From Aliiroseovarius sp. PrR006 (GTDB lineage Bacteria > Pseudomonadota > Alphaproteobacteria > Rhodobacterales > Rhodobacteraceae): a stretch of DNA of 64,000 bases. The translations under genes and the position numbers were made by a program. This document shows, one piece after another, positions 43,773 through 52,141 of this stretch (positions are counted from its first letter, which is position 1; each line of letters begins with the position of its first letter). The DNA is taken from contig NZ_JAAGOY010000004.1 of NCBI RefSeq assembly GCF_010500215.1, positions 124,001 through 188,000 of the forward strand, in the 5' to 3' direction. A model generated the notes under the pieces. That model searched no databases. It was not told the DNA's origin and worked only from the letters and a program-made list of their open reading frames with translations.

Positions 43773-43887
43773 GATCACGAAATGACAAAATATCCGCTGG
43801 GTGGCGCGACCGCGTTTTGCCCGGACAGGACAGGTTTGCCCGGGGGATGCCGGGGGACTGGAAACCGAAACCAAGGAGCCAAGGCGC

Positions 43888-45078
43888 ATGGTATTTGATT
43901 TTCTCAAGCGAGGCACAGAGGGCGCGAAGGCCGAGATGCCGGGCGAGGCAAAGGCGTCGGCCACCGGGCCAGTCATCGCTTATGGAAATGCAGGCCGGGT
44001 GGCCTGGAGCCCACGCGACACGGTCAGCCTGACCCGTTCTGGTTTTTCGGCCAATCCGGTCGGATTTCGCTCGGTCAAGTTGATTGCGGAAGCGGCCAGT
44101 GCGTTGCCTTTGGTGCTGCAGGACGATCAGCAACGCTATGATGTTCATCCGGTGCTAGATCTTCTGGCGCGTCCCAACGCGGCGCAGGGTCGGGCCGAAC
44201 TGTTTGAGGCGTTTTTTGGTCAGATGTTGCTGACCGGTAATGGCTATCTGGAAGCGGTTCTGGACGACGAGGGCCAACCGCGCGAGTTGCATGTGCTGCG
44301 CTCGGACCGGATGGCGCTGGTGCCCGGCGCGGATGGTTGGCCGGTGGCCTATGACTATACGGTCGGGGCGCGCAAACACCGCTTCCACGTGTCCGAGGGG
44401 GCCTCGCCCATCTGCCATGTGAAGGCCTTCCACCCACAGGACGACCACTACGGGCTGTCTCCGCTTCAGGCAGCGGCCACGGCGATCGACGTGCACAATG
44501 CGGCAAGCCGCTGGTCGAAAGCGCTTCTGGACAATGCAGCACGACCCTCGGGAGCCATTGTTTACAAGGGCGGCGAAGGTCAGGCGCAGTTGAGCGCGGA
44601 TCAGTATGATCGGCTACTTTCTGAAATGGAAAGCCATCACGTGGGCGCGCGTAATGCCGGACGGCCGATGCTGCTGGAAGGTGGGCTGGACTGGAAGCCG
44701 ATGGGGTTCAGCCCCTCGGACATGGAATTCCAAAAAACCAAAGAAGCCGCCGCACGCGAGATCGCGCAGGCCTTCGGGGTGCCGCCGATGCTGATCGGCA
44801 TTCCGGGCGACGCGACATACGCCAATTACCAAGAGGCCAGTCGTGCCTTCTATCGCCTGACCGTGGTGCCCTTGGTGTCCCGCGTGGCGGCCAGCGTCGG
44901 CCATTGGCTGGCGGGATTCACAGGCGAAGGCGTGAAGCTGAAGCCGGATCTGGATCAGGTGCCCGCATTGGCCGCTGAACGTGACCAGCAGTGGAAGCGC
45001 GTGGCCGAGGCCGACTTCCTGACAGAATCCGAAAAACGCAGCCTGCTGGGCCTGCCGCCTCTGGCACAAGACCACTAA
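43888..45078 (+). CDS. GTA g3, portal protein
   Basis: A 396-residue phage portal (HK97 gp3-like) protein that forms the dodecameric DNA gate of the capsid. Family blocks include LTRSGFSANPVGFRSVK and the conserved AREIAQAFGVPPMLIGIPGD. I chose ATG 43888, preceded by AAGGAG at 43873-43878; the longer frame from 43801 is unlike portals. The next gene is the protease: the small RcGTA gene between portal and protease (g3.5) is missing, as only 15 bases separate the two. Confidence 0.94.
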   Translation: MVFDFLKRGTEGAKAEMPGEAKASATGPVIAYGNAGRVAWSPRDTVSLTRSGFSANPVGFRSVKLIAEAASALPLVLQDDQQRYDVHPVLDLLARPNAAQGRAELFEAFFGQMLLTGNGYLEAVLDDEGQPRELHVLRSDRMALVPGADGWPVAYDYTVGARKHRFHVSEGASPICHVKAFHPQDDHYGLSPLQAAATAIDVHNAASRWSKALLDNAARPSGAIVYKGGEGQAQLSADQYDRLLSEMESHHVGARNAGRPMLLEGGLDWKPMGFSPSDMEFQKTKEAAAREIAQAFGVPPMLIGIPGDATYANYQEASRAFYRLTVVPLVSRVAASVGHWLAGFTGEGVKLKPDLDQVPALAAERDQQWKRVAEADFLTESEKRSLLGLPPLAQDH

Positions 45079-45093
45079 GAAAGGGCGCATTCC

Positions 45094-45666
45094 ATGAGTG
45101 ATTACCACACCGATTTCGGGCTTGAGCACAAGTTCGTCAAGCTGGGCGAAACCGTCCAGACCGCCGAGGGCATTCAGATCGACGGTTATGCCAGCTTCTT
45201 CGATGAAGTCGACAATGGCGGCGATGTCGTTGCCCGCGGGGCCTATGCCAAATCGCTGGACGAGCTGACGGCCAAGGGGCGCGGCGTGAAGATGCTGTGG
45301 CAGCACGACCCGGCCCAGCCCATCGGGATCTGGGATGAGGTGCGCGAGGATGCCAAGGGTCTCTATGTCAAAGGCCGCATCCTGAGTGATGTCGAGAAAG
45401 GCCGCGAGGCCGCCGCCTTGATCGAGGCCGGCGCCATTGACGGGCTGTCCATCGGCTATCGCACCAAAAAGTCGACCAAGACCCAGACGGGCGGACGTCG
45501 CCTGACGGAATTGGAGCTGTGGGAGGTGTCGCTTGTGACCTTCCCGATGCTTCCGACGGCGCGGGTGGGAGCAAAGGGCGATGCGCCTGATGCCGATGAC
45601 ACCACCTTGCGTGAACTGGCCGCGACCCTTGAGGACGCACGCCTGATGCTGGCCCGCAACGCCTGA
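45094..45666 (+). CDS. GTA g4, prohead protease
   Basis: A 190-residue HK97-type maturation protease, which trims the capsid protein's leader after assembly. GYASFFDEVDNGGDVVARGA and MLWQHDPAQPIGIW are the family blocks; the His of WQHD and Ser of DGLSIGY fit the catalytic residues. It ends 34 bases before the capsid gene. In RcGTA, the protease is needed for head maturation. Confidence 0.94.
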   Translation: MSDYHTDFGLEHKFVKLGETVQTAEGIQIDGYASFFDEVDNGGDVVARGAYAKSLDELTAKGRGVKMLWQHDPAQPIGIWDEVREDAKGLYVKGRILSDVEKGREAAALIEAGAIDGLSIGYRTKKSTKTQTGGRRLTELELWEVSLVTFPMLPTARVGAKGDAPDADDTTLRELAATLEDARLMLARNA

Positions 45667-45700
45667 GCCAGCGATCTGAACCCCTGAAAAGGACCCAAAG

Positions 45701-46918
45701 ATGAGCAACAAAGAGACGAAGGCTCTGGGCCAGTCGGCTGTGCCTGCTGGCCAGGTTTCGGGCCCCACTCCGGCTGCCGAGGTGAAGACCGCGCTGGCTG
45801 GTTTCGTGAGCGATATCAATCAGTTTCACGAAGACATTTCCACTAAACTTCAACAACAGGAAGAGCGACTGACCATGCTGGATCGCAAATCTAACACCAT
45901 CGCGGGCCGCCCGCATCTTGCCGCCGCCGCCGATCTGGAAGCGCCGCATCAGAAAGCCTTCGAGGCCTATGTCCGATCGGGCGACGATGACGCGCTGCGT
46001 GGCATCGATCTGGAGGGCAAAGCCATGTCCTCGGCCGTGGCGGCTGATGGCGGCTATCTGGTTGATCCGGTGACCGCGGACACCATCAAGGGCGTTCTGA
46101 ACAACGCCGCATCGCTGCGTTCGGTCGCCAATGTGGTGAACGTGGAAGGCACCGCCTATGACGTGCTGATCGACCAGGGTGATCTGATCACCGGCTGGGC
46201 ATCGGAAACTGGTTCTTCGACAGAAACCGGCACCCCGCAGATCGACCGCATCTCGATCCCGCTGCACGAGCTGTCGGCCCTGCCGAAAGTCTCGCAGCGC
46301 CTGCTGGATGACAGCGCGTTTGACATCGAAAACTGGCTGGCGGGTCGTATTGCGGACAAGTTCTCGCGTGCGGAAAGCGGTGCGTTCATCAACGGTGACG
46401 GTGTCGAAAAGCCCGTGGGCATCCTGAACCACACTGCAGTGGACAATGACAGCTGGAGCTGGGGCAATCTGGGTTACGTCGCCACCGGGGAAGCCGGCGA
46501 TTTCAATGTCGCCAATCCGGGCGATGCGATCTTTGATCTGATCTATGCGCTGGGTGCAGATTATCGTGCGAATGCGGTCTTCGTGATGAATTCGAAAACC
46601 GTGGGTGCTGTGCGCAAGCTGAAAGACGCTGATGGCCGCTTCCTGTGGTCGGACGCGACTGTGGCTGGCGAACCGGCCCGTCTGATCGGCTATCCGGTTC
46701 TGATCGTCGAGGACATGCCCGACATTGGTGCCGATAGCCACGCGATCGCCTTTGGTGATTTTGGGGCCGGTTATACCATCGCCGAACGTCCTGACACGCG
46801 CATTCTGCGTGATCCGTTCTCGGCCAAGCCGCACGTCCTGTTCTATGCCACCAAGCGCGTAGGCGGTGATGTCAGCGACTTTGCTGCGATCAAGCTTCTG
46901 AAGTTCTCGCTCACCTAA
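45701..46918 (+). CDS. GTA g5, major capsid protein
   Basis: A 405-residue HK97-fold capsid protein. An N-terminal leader of about 90 residues (with a helix TALAGFVSDINQFHEDISTK and a coiled segment) would be removed by the protease; the mature shell domain starts near EAPHQKAFEAYVRSGDD. The blocks LSALPKVSQRLLDDSAFDIE and NAVFVMNSKTVGAVRKLKD are typical of phage capsids. It is the best-translated gene of the cluster by its preferred-codon appearance. The 163 bases after it hold two hairpins. Confidence 0.95.
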   Translation: MSNKETKALGQSAVPAGQVSGPTPAAEVKTALAGFVSDINQFHEDISTKLQQQEERLTMLDRKSNTIAGRPHLAAAADLEAPHQKAFEAYVRSGDDDALRGIDLEGKAMSSAVAADGGYLVDPVTADTIKGVLNNAASLRSVANVVNVEGTAYDVLIDQGDLITGWASETGSSTETGTPQIDRISIPLHELSALPKVSQRLLDDSAFDIENWLAGRIADKFSRAESGAFINGDGVEKPVGILNHTAVDNDSWSWGNLGYVATGEAGDFNVANPGDAIFDLIYALGADYRANAVFVMNSKTVGAVRKLKDADGRFLWSDATVAGEPARLIGYPVLIVEDMPDIGADSHAIAFGDFGAGYTIAERPDTRILRDPFSAKPHVLFYATKRVGGDVSDFAAIKLLKFSLT

Positions 46919-46932
46919 GAGCCGGACCTGAT

Positions 46933-47026
46933 CCCGTGATGGCTTTCGGGCTGTCACGGGGCAGGGCGCGCGCCGACCTCCCCCGTGTTGTCTAGCTGCT
47001 CCCCTCCGTCCGAGCAATACGGACGG
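46933..47026 (+). other. Two hairpins in the g5-g6 gap
   Basis: CCCGTGA/TCACGGG (46933-46939, 46954-46960) and CCGTCCG/CGGACGG (47006-47012, 47020-47026), both perfect 7-bp stems without T-runs. They lie between the capsid gene and the connectors, where a change in transcript level would fit different protein copy numbers. Confidence 0.6.
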
Positions 47027-47081
47027 TGCGCGCCCACCCTTTCCCACAAGACGTGAGGGGCCCGAATTTCGGAGATGATCC

Positions 47082-47687
47082 ATGATGTTAGTCGAGCAGA
47101 CCACAGTGCCGGGCACGGCCCTTCCGGTCGCCCAATTCAAGGACCACCTGCGGCTGGGGACCGGGTTTGCCGATGATGGGGTGCAGGATCAGGTGCTGGA
47201 AACCTACCTTCGGGCCGCCATGGCCGCGATCGAGGCCCGCACCGGCAAGATCCTTCTGTCGCGCGAATTTACCTGGACCCTGACCGCTTGGCGCGATCTG
47301 GCGTCGCAAGCCCTGCCGGTGGCACCCGTCATGCAGGTTCTGAGCCTTGAGATCCATGACCGTCTGGGCGGGACCGAGGTGATCGACCCCACCCGCTATG
47401 GGCTGGAGCCGGATATGCACCGCCCCCGCCTTGTGTCGACCGGGCTGTGCTTGCCTGCCATTCCCGTGGGCGGCCAAGCCGTGATTGGGTTCGAGGCTGG
47501 CTTTGGTGCCACCTGGGGCGATCTGCCAGCTGATCTGGCGCAGGCGGTGATGATGCTGGCCGCGAGTTATTACGAGAATCGTGCGGATGGTTCTATGACC
47601 GGGCAGGGTGAACTGCCCGCTGCGATTGCGGCGCTTTTGCAACGCTATCGCACCGTGCGACTGTTTGGCGGTGGAGGGGCGGTATGA
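47082..47687 (+). CDS. GTA g6, head-tail connector (adaptor)
   Basis: A 201-residue phage adaptor protein like RcGTA g6 and phage gp6/phiE125 gp8-like proteins that cap the portal from outside. LAASYYENRADG in the C-terminal half is a conserved family stretch. ATG 47082 follows GGAG at a good distance. It overlaps g7 by four bases. Confidence 0.88.
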   Translation: MMLVEQTTVPGTALPVAQFKDHLRLGTGFADDGVQDQVLETYLRAAMAAIEARTGKILLSREFTWTLTAWRDLASQALPVAPVMQVLSLEIHDRLGGTEVIDPTRYGLEPDMHRPRLVSTGLCLPAIPVGGQAVIGFEAGFGATWGDLPADLAQAVMMLAASYYENRADGSMTGQGELPAAIAALLQRYRTVRLFGGGGAV

Positions 47688-48022
47688 AGCGCCCTGTCCT
47701 GAACCGCAAATTGTCGCTGGAAGAGCCAGTGCGCGCGCCGGATGGCGCGGGGGGCTTCACCCAAAGCTGGCAAGAGCTGGGCACCCTCTGGGCGGAGGTC
47801 AAACATGGCTCAGGGCGCGAGCGTGCCGCCGGTATGGCCACCGTGTCGTCGATCGCCTTTCGCATCACAGTGCGCGCAGCCCCCGACGGTGCGCCATCGC
47901 GCCCGAAGCCTGACCAGCGTTTTCGTGACGGATCCCGGATCTTCCGCATCCTCGCGGTGACCGAGGCTGATGCAGGCGCGCATTACCTGACCTGCTTTGC
48001 ACAAGAGGAGGTTTCGGCATGA
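47684..48022 (+). CDS. GTA g7, head closure (stopper) protein
   Basis: A 112-residue protein of the SPP1 gp16-like head-tail joining family, matching RcGTA g7 (stopper) by place and length. The stretch PVRAPDGAGGFTQSWQELG resembles the family's opening and FRITVRAAPDG its middle. It overlaps both g6 (ATGA) and g8 (ATGA), so it is translationally coupled on both sides. Confidence 0.88.
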   Translation: MKRPVLNRKLSLEEPVRAPDGAGGFTQSWQELGTLWAEVKHGSGRERAAGMATVSSIAFRITVRAAPDGAPSRPKPDQRFRDGSRIFRILAVTEADAGAHYLTCFAQEEVSA

Positions 48023-48429
48023 GTTATGGCGTTTCAGCGGCCTTGCAACAGGCCATATACCAGCGCCTTGCGGCGGACAGCACGCTGTCCACGTTGGTGC
48101 CCGGCGCGATCTATGACGCGGTGCCTGCGGGTATCATCACCGGCACCTATGTCAGCCTTGGGCCTGAAGATGTGCGCGAACGCTCGGACATGACCGGGCA
48201 GGGTGCGTTGCACGAGGTCACGATCAGCGTGGTCACGGATGCGGCGGGCTTTCAAGCCGCCAAAGAAGTTGCCGCAGCGGTCAGTGACACGCTGGTGGAT
48301 GCCAGCCTGATCCTGGCACGTGGCCGGCTTGTGTATCTGAACTTTCATCGTGCGCGGGCGCGGCGGGTTGAAGACGCGGATGTACGTCGCATCGATCTGA
48401 TCTTCCGCGCACGTGTCGAAGACAACTAA
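48019..48429 (+). CDS. GTA g8, tail terminator (DUF3168)
   Basis: A 136-residue protein of the DUF3168 family, the tail-completion protein of RcGTA. Residues ALQQAIYQRLAADSTLSTLV and the last part RIDLIFRARVEDN are typical. It overlaps g7 by four bases and ends 23 bases before the tail-tube gene. Confidence 0.9.
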   Translation: MSYGVSAALQQAIYQRLAADSTLSTLVPGAIYDAVPAGIITGTYVSLGPEDVRERSDMTGQGALHEVTISVVTDAAGFQAAKEVAAAVSDTLVDASLILARGRLVYLNFHRARARRVEDADVRRIDLIFRARVEDN

Positions 48430-48452
48430 ACCTTTCAAAACGGAGTGATCCT

Positions 48453-48866
48453 ATGGCTGCGCAAAACGGCAAAGACCTTCTGATCAAGCTCGACATGACC
48501 GATACCGGCGTGTTCGAGACCATTGCAGGCCTTCGGGCCACGCGCCTGAGCTTCAACGCGGAAAGCGTGGATGTGACCAGCTTGGAAAGCACGGGCGGCT
48601 GGCGCGAGCTGCTGGGCGGCGCTGGCGTGAAATCGGCGTCGATCTCGGGCTCGGGTGTGTTCAAGGACGCCTCGACCGACGAGCGTGCCCGCCAGATCTT
48701 TTTCGACAATGAAGTGCCGAATTTTCAGGTGATTGTGCCCGATTTCGGCGTGGTCGAAGGCCCGTACATGATCACCTCGATCGAATATGCGGGTTCGCAT
48801 AACGGCGAGGCGACCTATGAGCTGTCGATGGCCTCGGCTGGCGAACTGACCTTTACGGCGCTGTGA
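48453..48866 (+). CDS. GTA g9, major tail (tube) protein
   Basis: A 137-residue tail-tube protein of the TP901-1 major tail protein family. The sequence FNAESVDVTSLESTGGWREL and the end TYELSMASAGELTFTAL fit the beta-sandwich tube subunits. Hexameric rings stacked on g11 make the tail. A GGAG-like site precedes the ATG. Its stop overlaps the start region of g10. Confidence 0.92.
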   Translation: MAAQNGKDLLIKLDMTDTGVFETIAGLRATRLSFNAESVDVTSLESTGGWRELLGGAGVKSASISGSGVFKDASTDERARQIFFDNEVPNFQVIVPDFGVVEGPYMITSIEYAGSHNGEATYELSMASAGELTFTAL

Positions 48867-48868
48867 TC

Positions 48869-49201
48869 ATGACCAACCGGTGGACGGGCGAAGTGGCGCT
48901 GGTGATCGATGGCACATCCCATGTGCTGAAACTGACATTGGGGGCGTTGGCCGAGCTGGAAGAGCAGCTGGGCGAAGCATCCATCGTGTCCTTGGTCGAG
49001 CGGTTTGAACACGGGCAGTTCTCAAGCCGTGATGTGCTGGCGCTGATCGTGGCCGGGCTGCGCGGTGGAGGCTGGCAAGGCACGGCAACGGACCTGTTGG
49101 CTGCTGAAATCCAAGGTGGCCCGGTCGCGGCGGCGAAGGCTGCCGGTCAGCTTTTGACCCGTGCTTTTGCACTGACCCCGAACGAGGCCGCCGATGGCTG
49201 A
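48869..49201 (+). CDS. GTA g10, gene transfer agent family protein
   Basis: A 110-residue protein of the GTA-specific family next to the tail tube, taken to act as a tail assembly component. It opens MTNRWTGEVALVIDG and includes LTLGALAELEEQLG, typical of the family. ATG 48869 was chosen; GTG 48863 would overlap g9's stop. It overlaps g10.1 by eight bases. Confidence 0.85.
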   Translation: MTNRWTGEVALVIDGTSHVLKLTLGALAELEEQLGEASIVSLVERFEHGQFSSRDVLALIVAGLRGGGWQGTATDLLAAEIQGGPVAAAKAAGQLLTRAFALTPNEAADG

Positions 49202-49412
49202 GCCTGCCGGCTTCGACTGGCCGGGGTTGATGCGCCTTGGCCTTGGAAAACTGGGGTTGCGCCCGGATCAATTCTGGGCGCTGACCCCCATCGAATTGGC
49301 TGTGATGGCCGGGCTGGAAGGGCAACCTGCCACCTGCCTGCGATCCCGGCTGGAAGAGCTTGCACGCGCGTTCCCCGATGAGCCGCGTGAACCTACTGGA
49401 AAGGGCATGTGA
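49194..49412 (+). CDS. GTA g10.1, tail assembly chaperone (rcc01693-like)
   Basis: A 72-residue protein in the rcc01693 position, a tail assembly chaperone in siphovirus terms. Its core LMRLGLGKLGLRPDQFWALTPIELAVMAG resembles the known family. It overlaps g10 by eight bases and touches g11 in a TGATG junction. In many phages the chaperone is made by a programmed frameshift from the preceding gene; I see no obvious slippery sequence here. Confidence 0.82.
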   Translation: MAEPAGFDWPGLMRLGLGKLGLRPDQFWALTPIELAVMAGLEGQPATCLRSRLEELARAFPDEPREPTGKGM

Positions 49413-50074
49413 TGGCTGGATTGGACAGTATCGACAGCTTTGACGATCAGATCGACGCGCTGGAAGCCGCGCTTGGCGGCGCACAACAGATGACGACCGG
49501 GTTCATTTTTGAACTGAAGGGGATGCATTCGACGATCTCGGATCTGAGCACGGATGTGAGCAAGCTGTCGTCGGGCATCTCGTCCGGATTGCGGCGTGCG
49601 TTCGAGGGGTTGGCCTTCGATGGCATGAAGCTGTCGGATGCGTTGAAAACTGTCGCAAAGTCGATGACTGATGCGGCGTTCAACGCGGCGATCACCCCTG
49701 TCACCAACCATTTTGGCAGTATCCTTGGGCAAGGGGTTGGGGCGCTCACCAACGCCTTTCTGCCTTTTGCCGATGGTGGTGCGTTCACCCAAGGGCGTGT
49801 GATGCCCTTTGCCAAGGGTGGCGTCGTTTCGCAGGCGACAGCATTTCCGATGCGCGGTGGGACGGGCCTGATGGGTGAGGCGGGGCCAGAGGCCATTATG
49901 CCCTTAAGTCGCGGGGCGGATGGCCGTCTGGGTGTGCGCGCGGCGGGCGGTGGAGCGCCGATCAACATCACCATGAATATCTCGACCCCGGATGTGGAAA
50001 GCTTCCGCCGGTCGCAAAGCCAGATCGCGGCGAATGTCCAGCGCGCGCTTGCGCGTGGACAACGTCACCGCTGA
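49412..50074 (+). CDS. GTA g11, tail tape measure protein
   Basis: A 220-residue tape measure protein; its length sets tail length, and this short form fits the short (about 50 nm) tail of RcGTA. Residues 1-70 are helical and the C-terminal half is rich in Gly, Ala and Ser with a membrane-like Gly-rich region, ending with basic residues. The ATG 49412 overlaps the previous stop (TGATG). GTG 49409 would be an alternative. Known phage tape measures are far longer (over 500 residues). Confidence 0.85.
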   Translation: MAGLDSIDSFDDQIDALEAALGGAQQMTTGFIFELKGMHSTISDLSTDVSKLSSGISSGLRRAFEGLAFDGMKLSDALKTVAKSMTDAAFNAAITPVTNHFGSILGQGVGALTNAFLPFADGGAFTQGRVMPFAKGGVVSQATAFPMRGGTGLMGEAGPEAIMPLSRGADGRLGVRAAGGGAPINITMNISTPDVESFRRSQSQIAANVQRALARGQRHR

Positions 50075-50107
50075 TCCCCTGATTTTACGACCTGAGGAGG
50101 GTTCGCC

Positions 50108-50740
50108 ATGTCATTTCACGAAATTCGCTTCCCGGCCAATCTGAGCTTCGGCTCGGTTGGTGGACCTGAACGGCGCACTGAAGTGGTGACGCTGGCCAAC
50201 GGGTTTGAAGAACGCAACACCCCGTGGGAGCATTCCCGCAGACGCTATGATGCCGGGATCGGCATGCGGTCGCTGGACGATGTCGAGACTCTGATCGCCT
50301 TCTTTGAAGCGCGGCGCGGGCAGTTGCACGCGTTTCGCTGGAAGGATTGGTCGGACCACAAAAGCGGGCTGCCTTCGGCGGATCCGGCGTTCACCGATCA
50401 GATCCTGGGTTGGGGCGATGGCGTGCGGACCGTGTTTCAGCTGATCAAGACCTATCGGTCGGGTGTGGATACCTACGAGCGCCCGATCCAGAAGCCTGTC
50501 GAGGGCACCGTGAGGCTGGGGCTGAAGGGTGATCCTCAAATTGAAGGCACGCAGTACAGCGTGGATCTGACGACGGGGAAGGTTACGTTCGCGACGGCGC
50601 CGGAGGAGGGTGAAGAGGTCACAGCAGGGTTCGAGTTTGATGTGCCGGTCCGGTTTGACACCGATCGGATACACACCTCGGTTGCGTCCTTTCAGGCAGG
50701 CGATGCCCCCAATGTGCCCGTCGTCGAGGTGCGTGTCTAA
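50108..50740 (+). CDS. GTA g12, distal tail protein (DUF2460)
   Basis: A 210-residue protein of the DUF2460 family, the distal tail protein of RcGTA. The conserved block HAFRWKDWSDHKSG and the stretch TPWEHSRRRYDAGIGMRSLD are visible. AGGAGG precedes ATG 50108. Its TAATG junction with g13 gives a one-base overlap. Confidence 0.9.
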   Translation: MSFHEIRFPANLSFGSVGGPERRTEVVTLANGFEERNTPWEHSRRRYDAGIGMRSLDDVETLIAFFEARRGQLHAFRWKDWSDHKSGLPSADPAFTDQILGWGDGVRTVFQLIKTYRSGVDTYERPIQKPVEGTVRLGLKGDPQIEGTQYSVDLTTGKVTFATAPEEGEEVTAGFEFDVPVRFDTDRIHTSVASFQAGDAPNVPVVEVRV

Positions 50741-51693
50741 TGGCGATTTCAACGGAATTTCAAACCCATCTGGACGAAGGGGTTACAACCGTTGCACGGC
50801 TGTGGAAGGTCACGCGACGCGATGGTGTGGTGTACGGCTTCACCGACCATGATCTGGACGTGCAGATGGATGGCATCACCTACAAGGCCGATACCGGCAT
50901 GACGGCGCATGCGCTAAGCCAGACCACTGGCCTGTCGGTCGACAACACCGAGGCGTTGGGCGTCCTGTCCACGGACGCGATCAGTGAAAAGGACATTCGG
51001 GCTGGCCGCTATGATGGGGCCGAGGTCGAAGCTTGGTTGGTCAACTGGCGCGATGTCTCGCAACGCTACCTGCGCTTTCGCGGAACGGTCGGAGAGCTTG
51101 CCCGCGAGGCAGGTGGCTTCCGCGCCGAGCTGAACGGGTTGAGCGAGGCGATGAACCAGCCACAGGGGCGGGCATATCAGTCTCCGTGCTCGGCGGTGCT
51201 GGGTGATGGAAACTGCCGGTTCGATCTGGAGCAGACCGGATACTCGATCGAGCTGGACCTAGTCAGCAATGATCAGGAGACCACGTTCCAATTCGTAGAC
51301 ATGTCGCTTTACCCGGAAGACTGGTTCGTGCGTGGGCGCTTCACGGTGCTTAGCGGCGACGCGGAGGGACTAAGCGGGATCATCAAGAACGACGCAAAGG
51401 GCGACGACGGCGCGCGGTCCATCGAGCTGTGGGAAGCGCTGCGTGCCGAGATGCGGCCGGGGGATCGGGTGCGACTTGAGGCGGGCTGTGACAAGCTGCC
51501 CAGAACCTGCCGCAAGAAGTTCAACAACTTCCTGAACTTTCGTGGGTTTCCTGACATTCCAGGAGAGGATTGGCTGATGTCCTATCCGATCCCGTCTGGC
51601 TTGAATGACGGCGGCGACGGGCGCGAGACGTTGGACCTTGATGGTCTGATGTCGGGCGACGTCAGCCTGTTCTCGCCGATCTCCGGGGGCTGA
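50740..51693 (+). CDS. GTA g13, tail hub protein (DUF2163/BR0599-like)
   Basis: A 317-residue hub protein. Four Cys (150, 159, 250, 257) are placed as in RcGTA hub, whose structure shows an iron-sulfur cluster bound by such cysteines; the C-terminal part (CRKKFNNFLNFRGFPDIPGED) matches the BR0599 family. It joins g12 and g14 with almost no spacing. An Fe-S-bound structural protein outside the cell is unusual and points to assembly in the cytoplasm under host Fe-S supply. Confidence 0.9.
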   Translation: MAISTEFQTHLDEGVTTVARLWKVTRRDGVVYGFTDHDLDVQMDGITYKADTGMTAHALSQTTGLSVDNTEALGVLSTDAISEKDIRAGRYDGAEVEAWLVNWRDVSQRYLRFRGTVGELAREAGGFRAELNGLSEAMNQPQGRAYQSPCSAVLGDGNCRFDLEQTGYSIELDLVSNDQETTFQFVDMSLYPEDWFVRGRFTVLSGDAEGLSGIIKNDAKGDDGARSIELWEALRAEMRPGDRVRLEAGCDKLPRTCRKKFNNFLNFRGFPDIPGEDWLMSYPIPSGLNDGGDGRETLDLDGLMSGDVSLFSPISGG

Positions 51694-51694
51694 A

Positions 51695-52141
51695 ATGGGA
51701 CAGAGACAGGCAGAGATCCTGCAGGAGTTGCAGGAATGGTTGGGGACGCCCTATGTGCATCAAGCCTCGCAAAAAGGGGCAGGGTGCGACTGTCTTGGGT
51801 TGGTGCGCGGCGTCTGGCGGGCCGTGTTGGGTCAGGAACCTGTGACGGTGCCGCCTTATACCGCGGACTGGTCCGAGACCGACCGGCAAGAAACCCTGTG
51901 GCAGGCAGCGCAGGCGCATCTGGTGCCAAAACCATGTGAAGACCGGCAACCGGGTGACATCCTATTGTTCCGTATGCGCTCGGACGCGGTGGCGAAGCAT
52001 CTTGGCTTTGTCAGCCACATCGGGCCGGCCCCGTCATTTATCCACGCCTATTCCGGGCATGGGGTCGTCGAAAGTCCGCTTTCGACCCCTTGGGCGCGCC
52101 GCATCGTGGCGTGTTTTGAATTTCCTGAAAGGACAAGCTGA
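51695..52141 (+). CDS. GTA g14, NlpC/P60 peptidase
   Basis: A 148-residue cell-wall peptidase of the baseplate, likely cutting peptidoglycan of the recipient. Cys33 in the DCxGLV motif is the nucleophile, His102 in AKHLGFVSHIG the base; Cys31 lies beside it. It starts one base after the g13 stop and overlaps g15 with a TGATG junction. Sequence and order match rcc01697. Confidence 0.92.
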   Translation: MGQRQAEILQELQEWLGTPYVHQASQKGAGCDCLGLVRGVWRAVLGQEPVTVPPYTADWSETDRQETLWQAAQAHLVPKPCEDRQPGDILLFRMRSDAVAKHLGFVSHIGPAPSFIHAYSGHGVVESPLSTPWARRIVACFEFPERTS

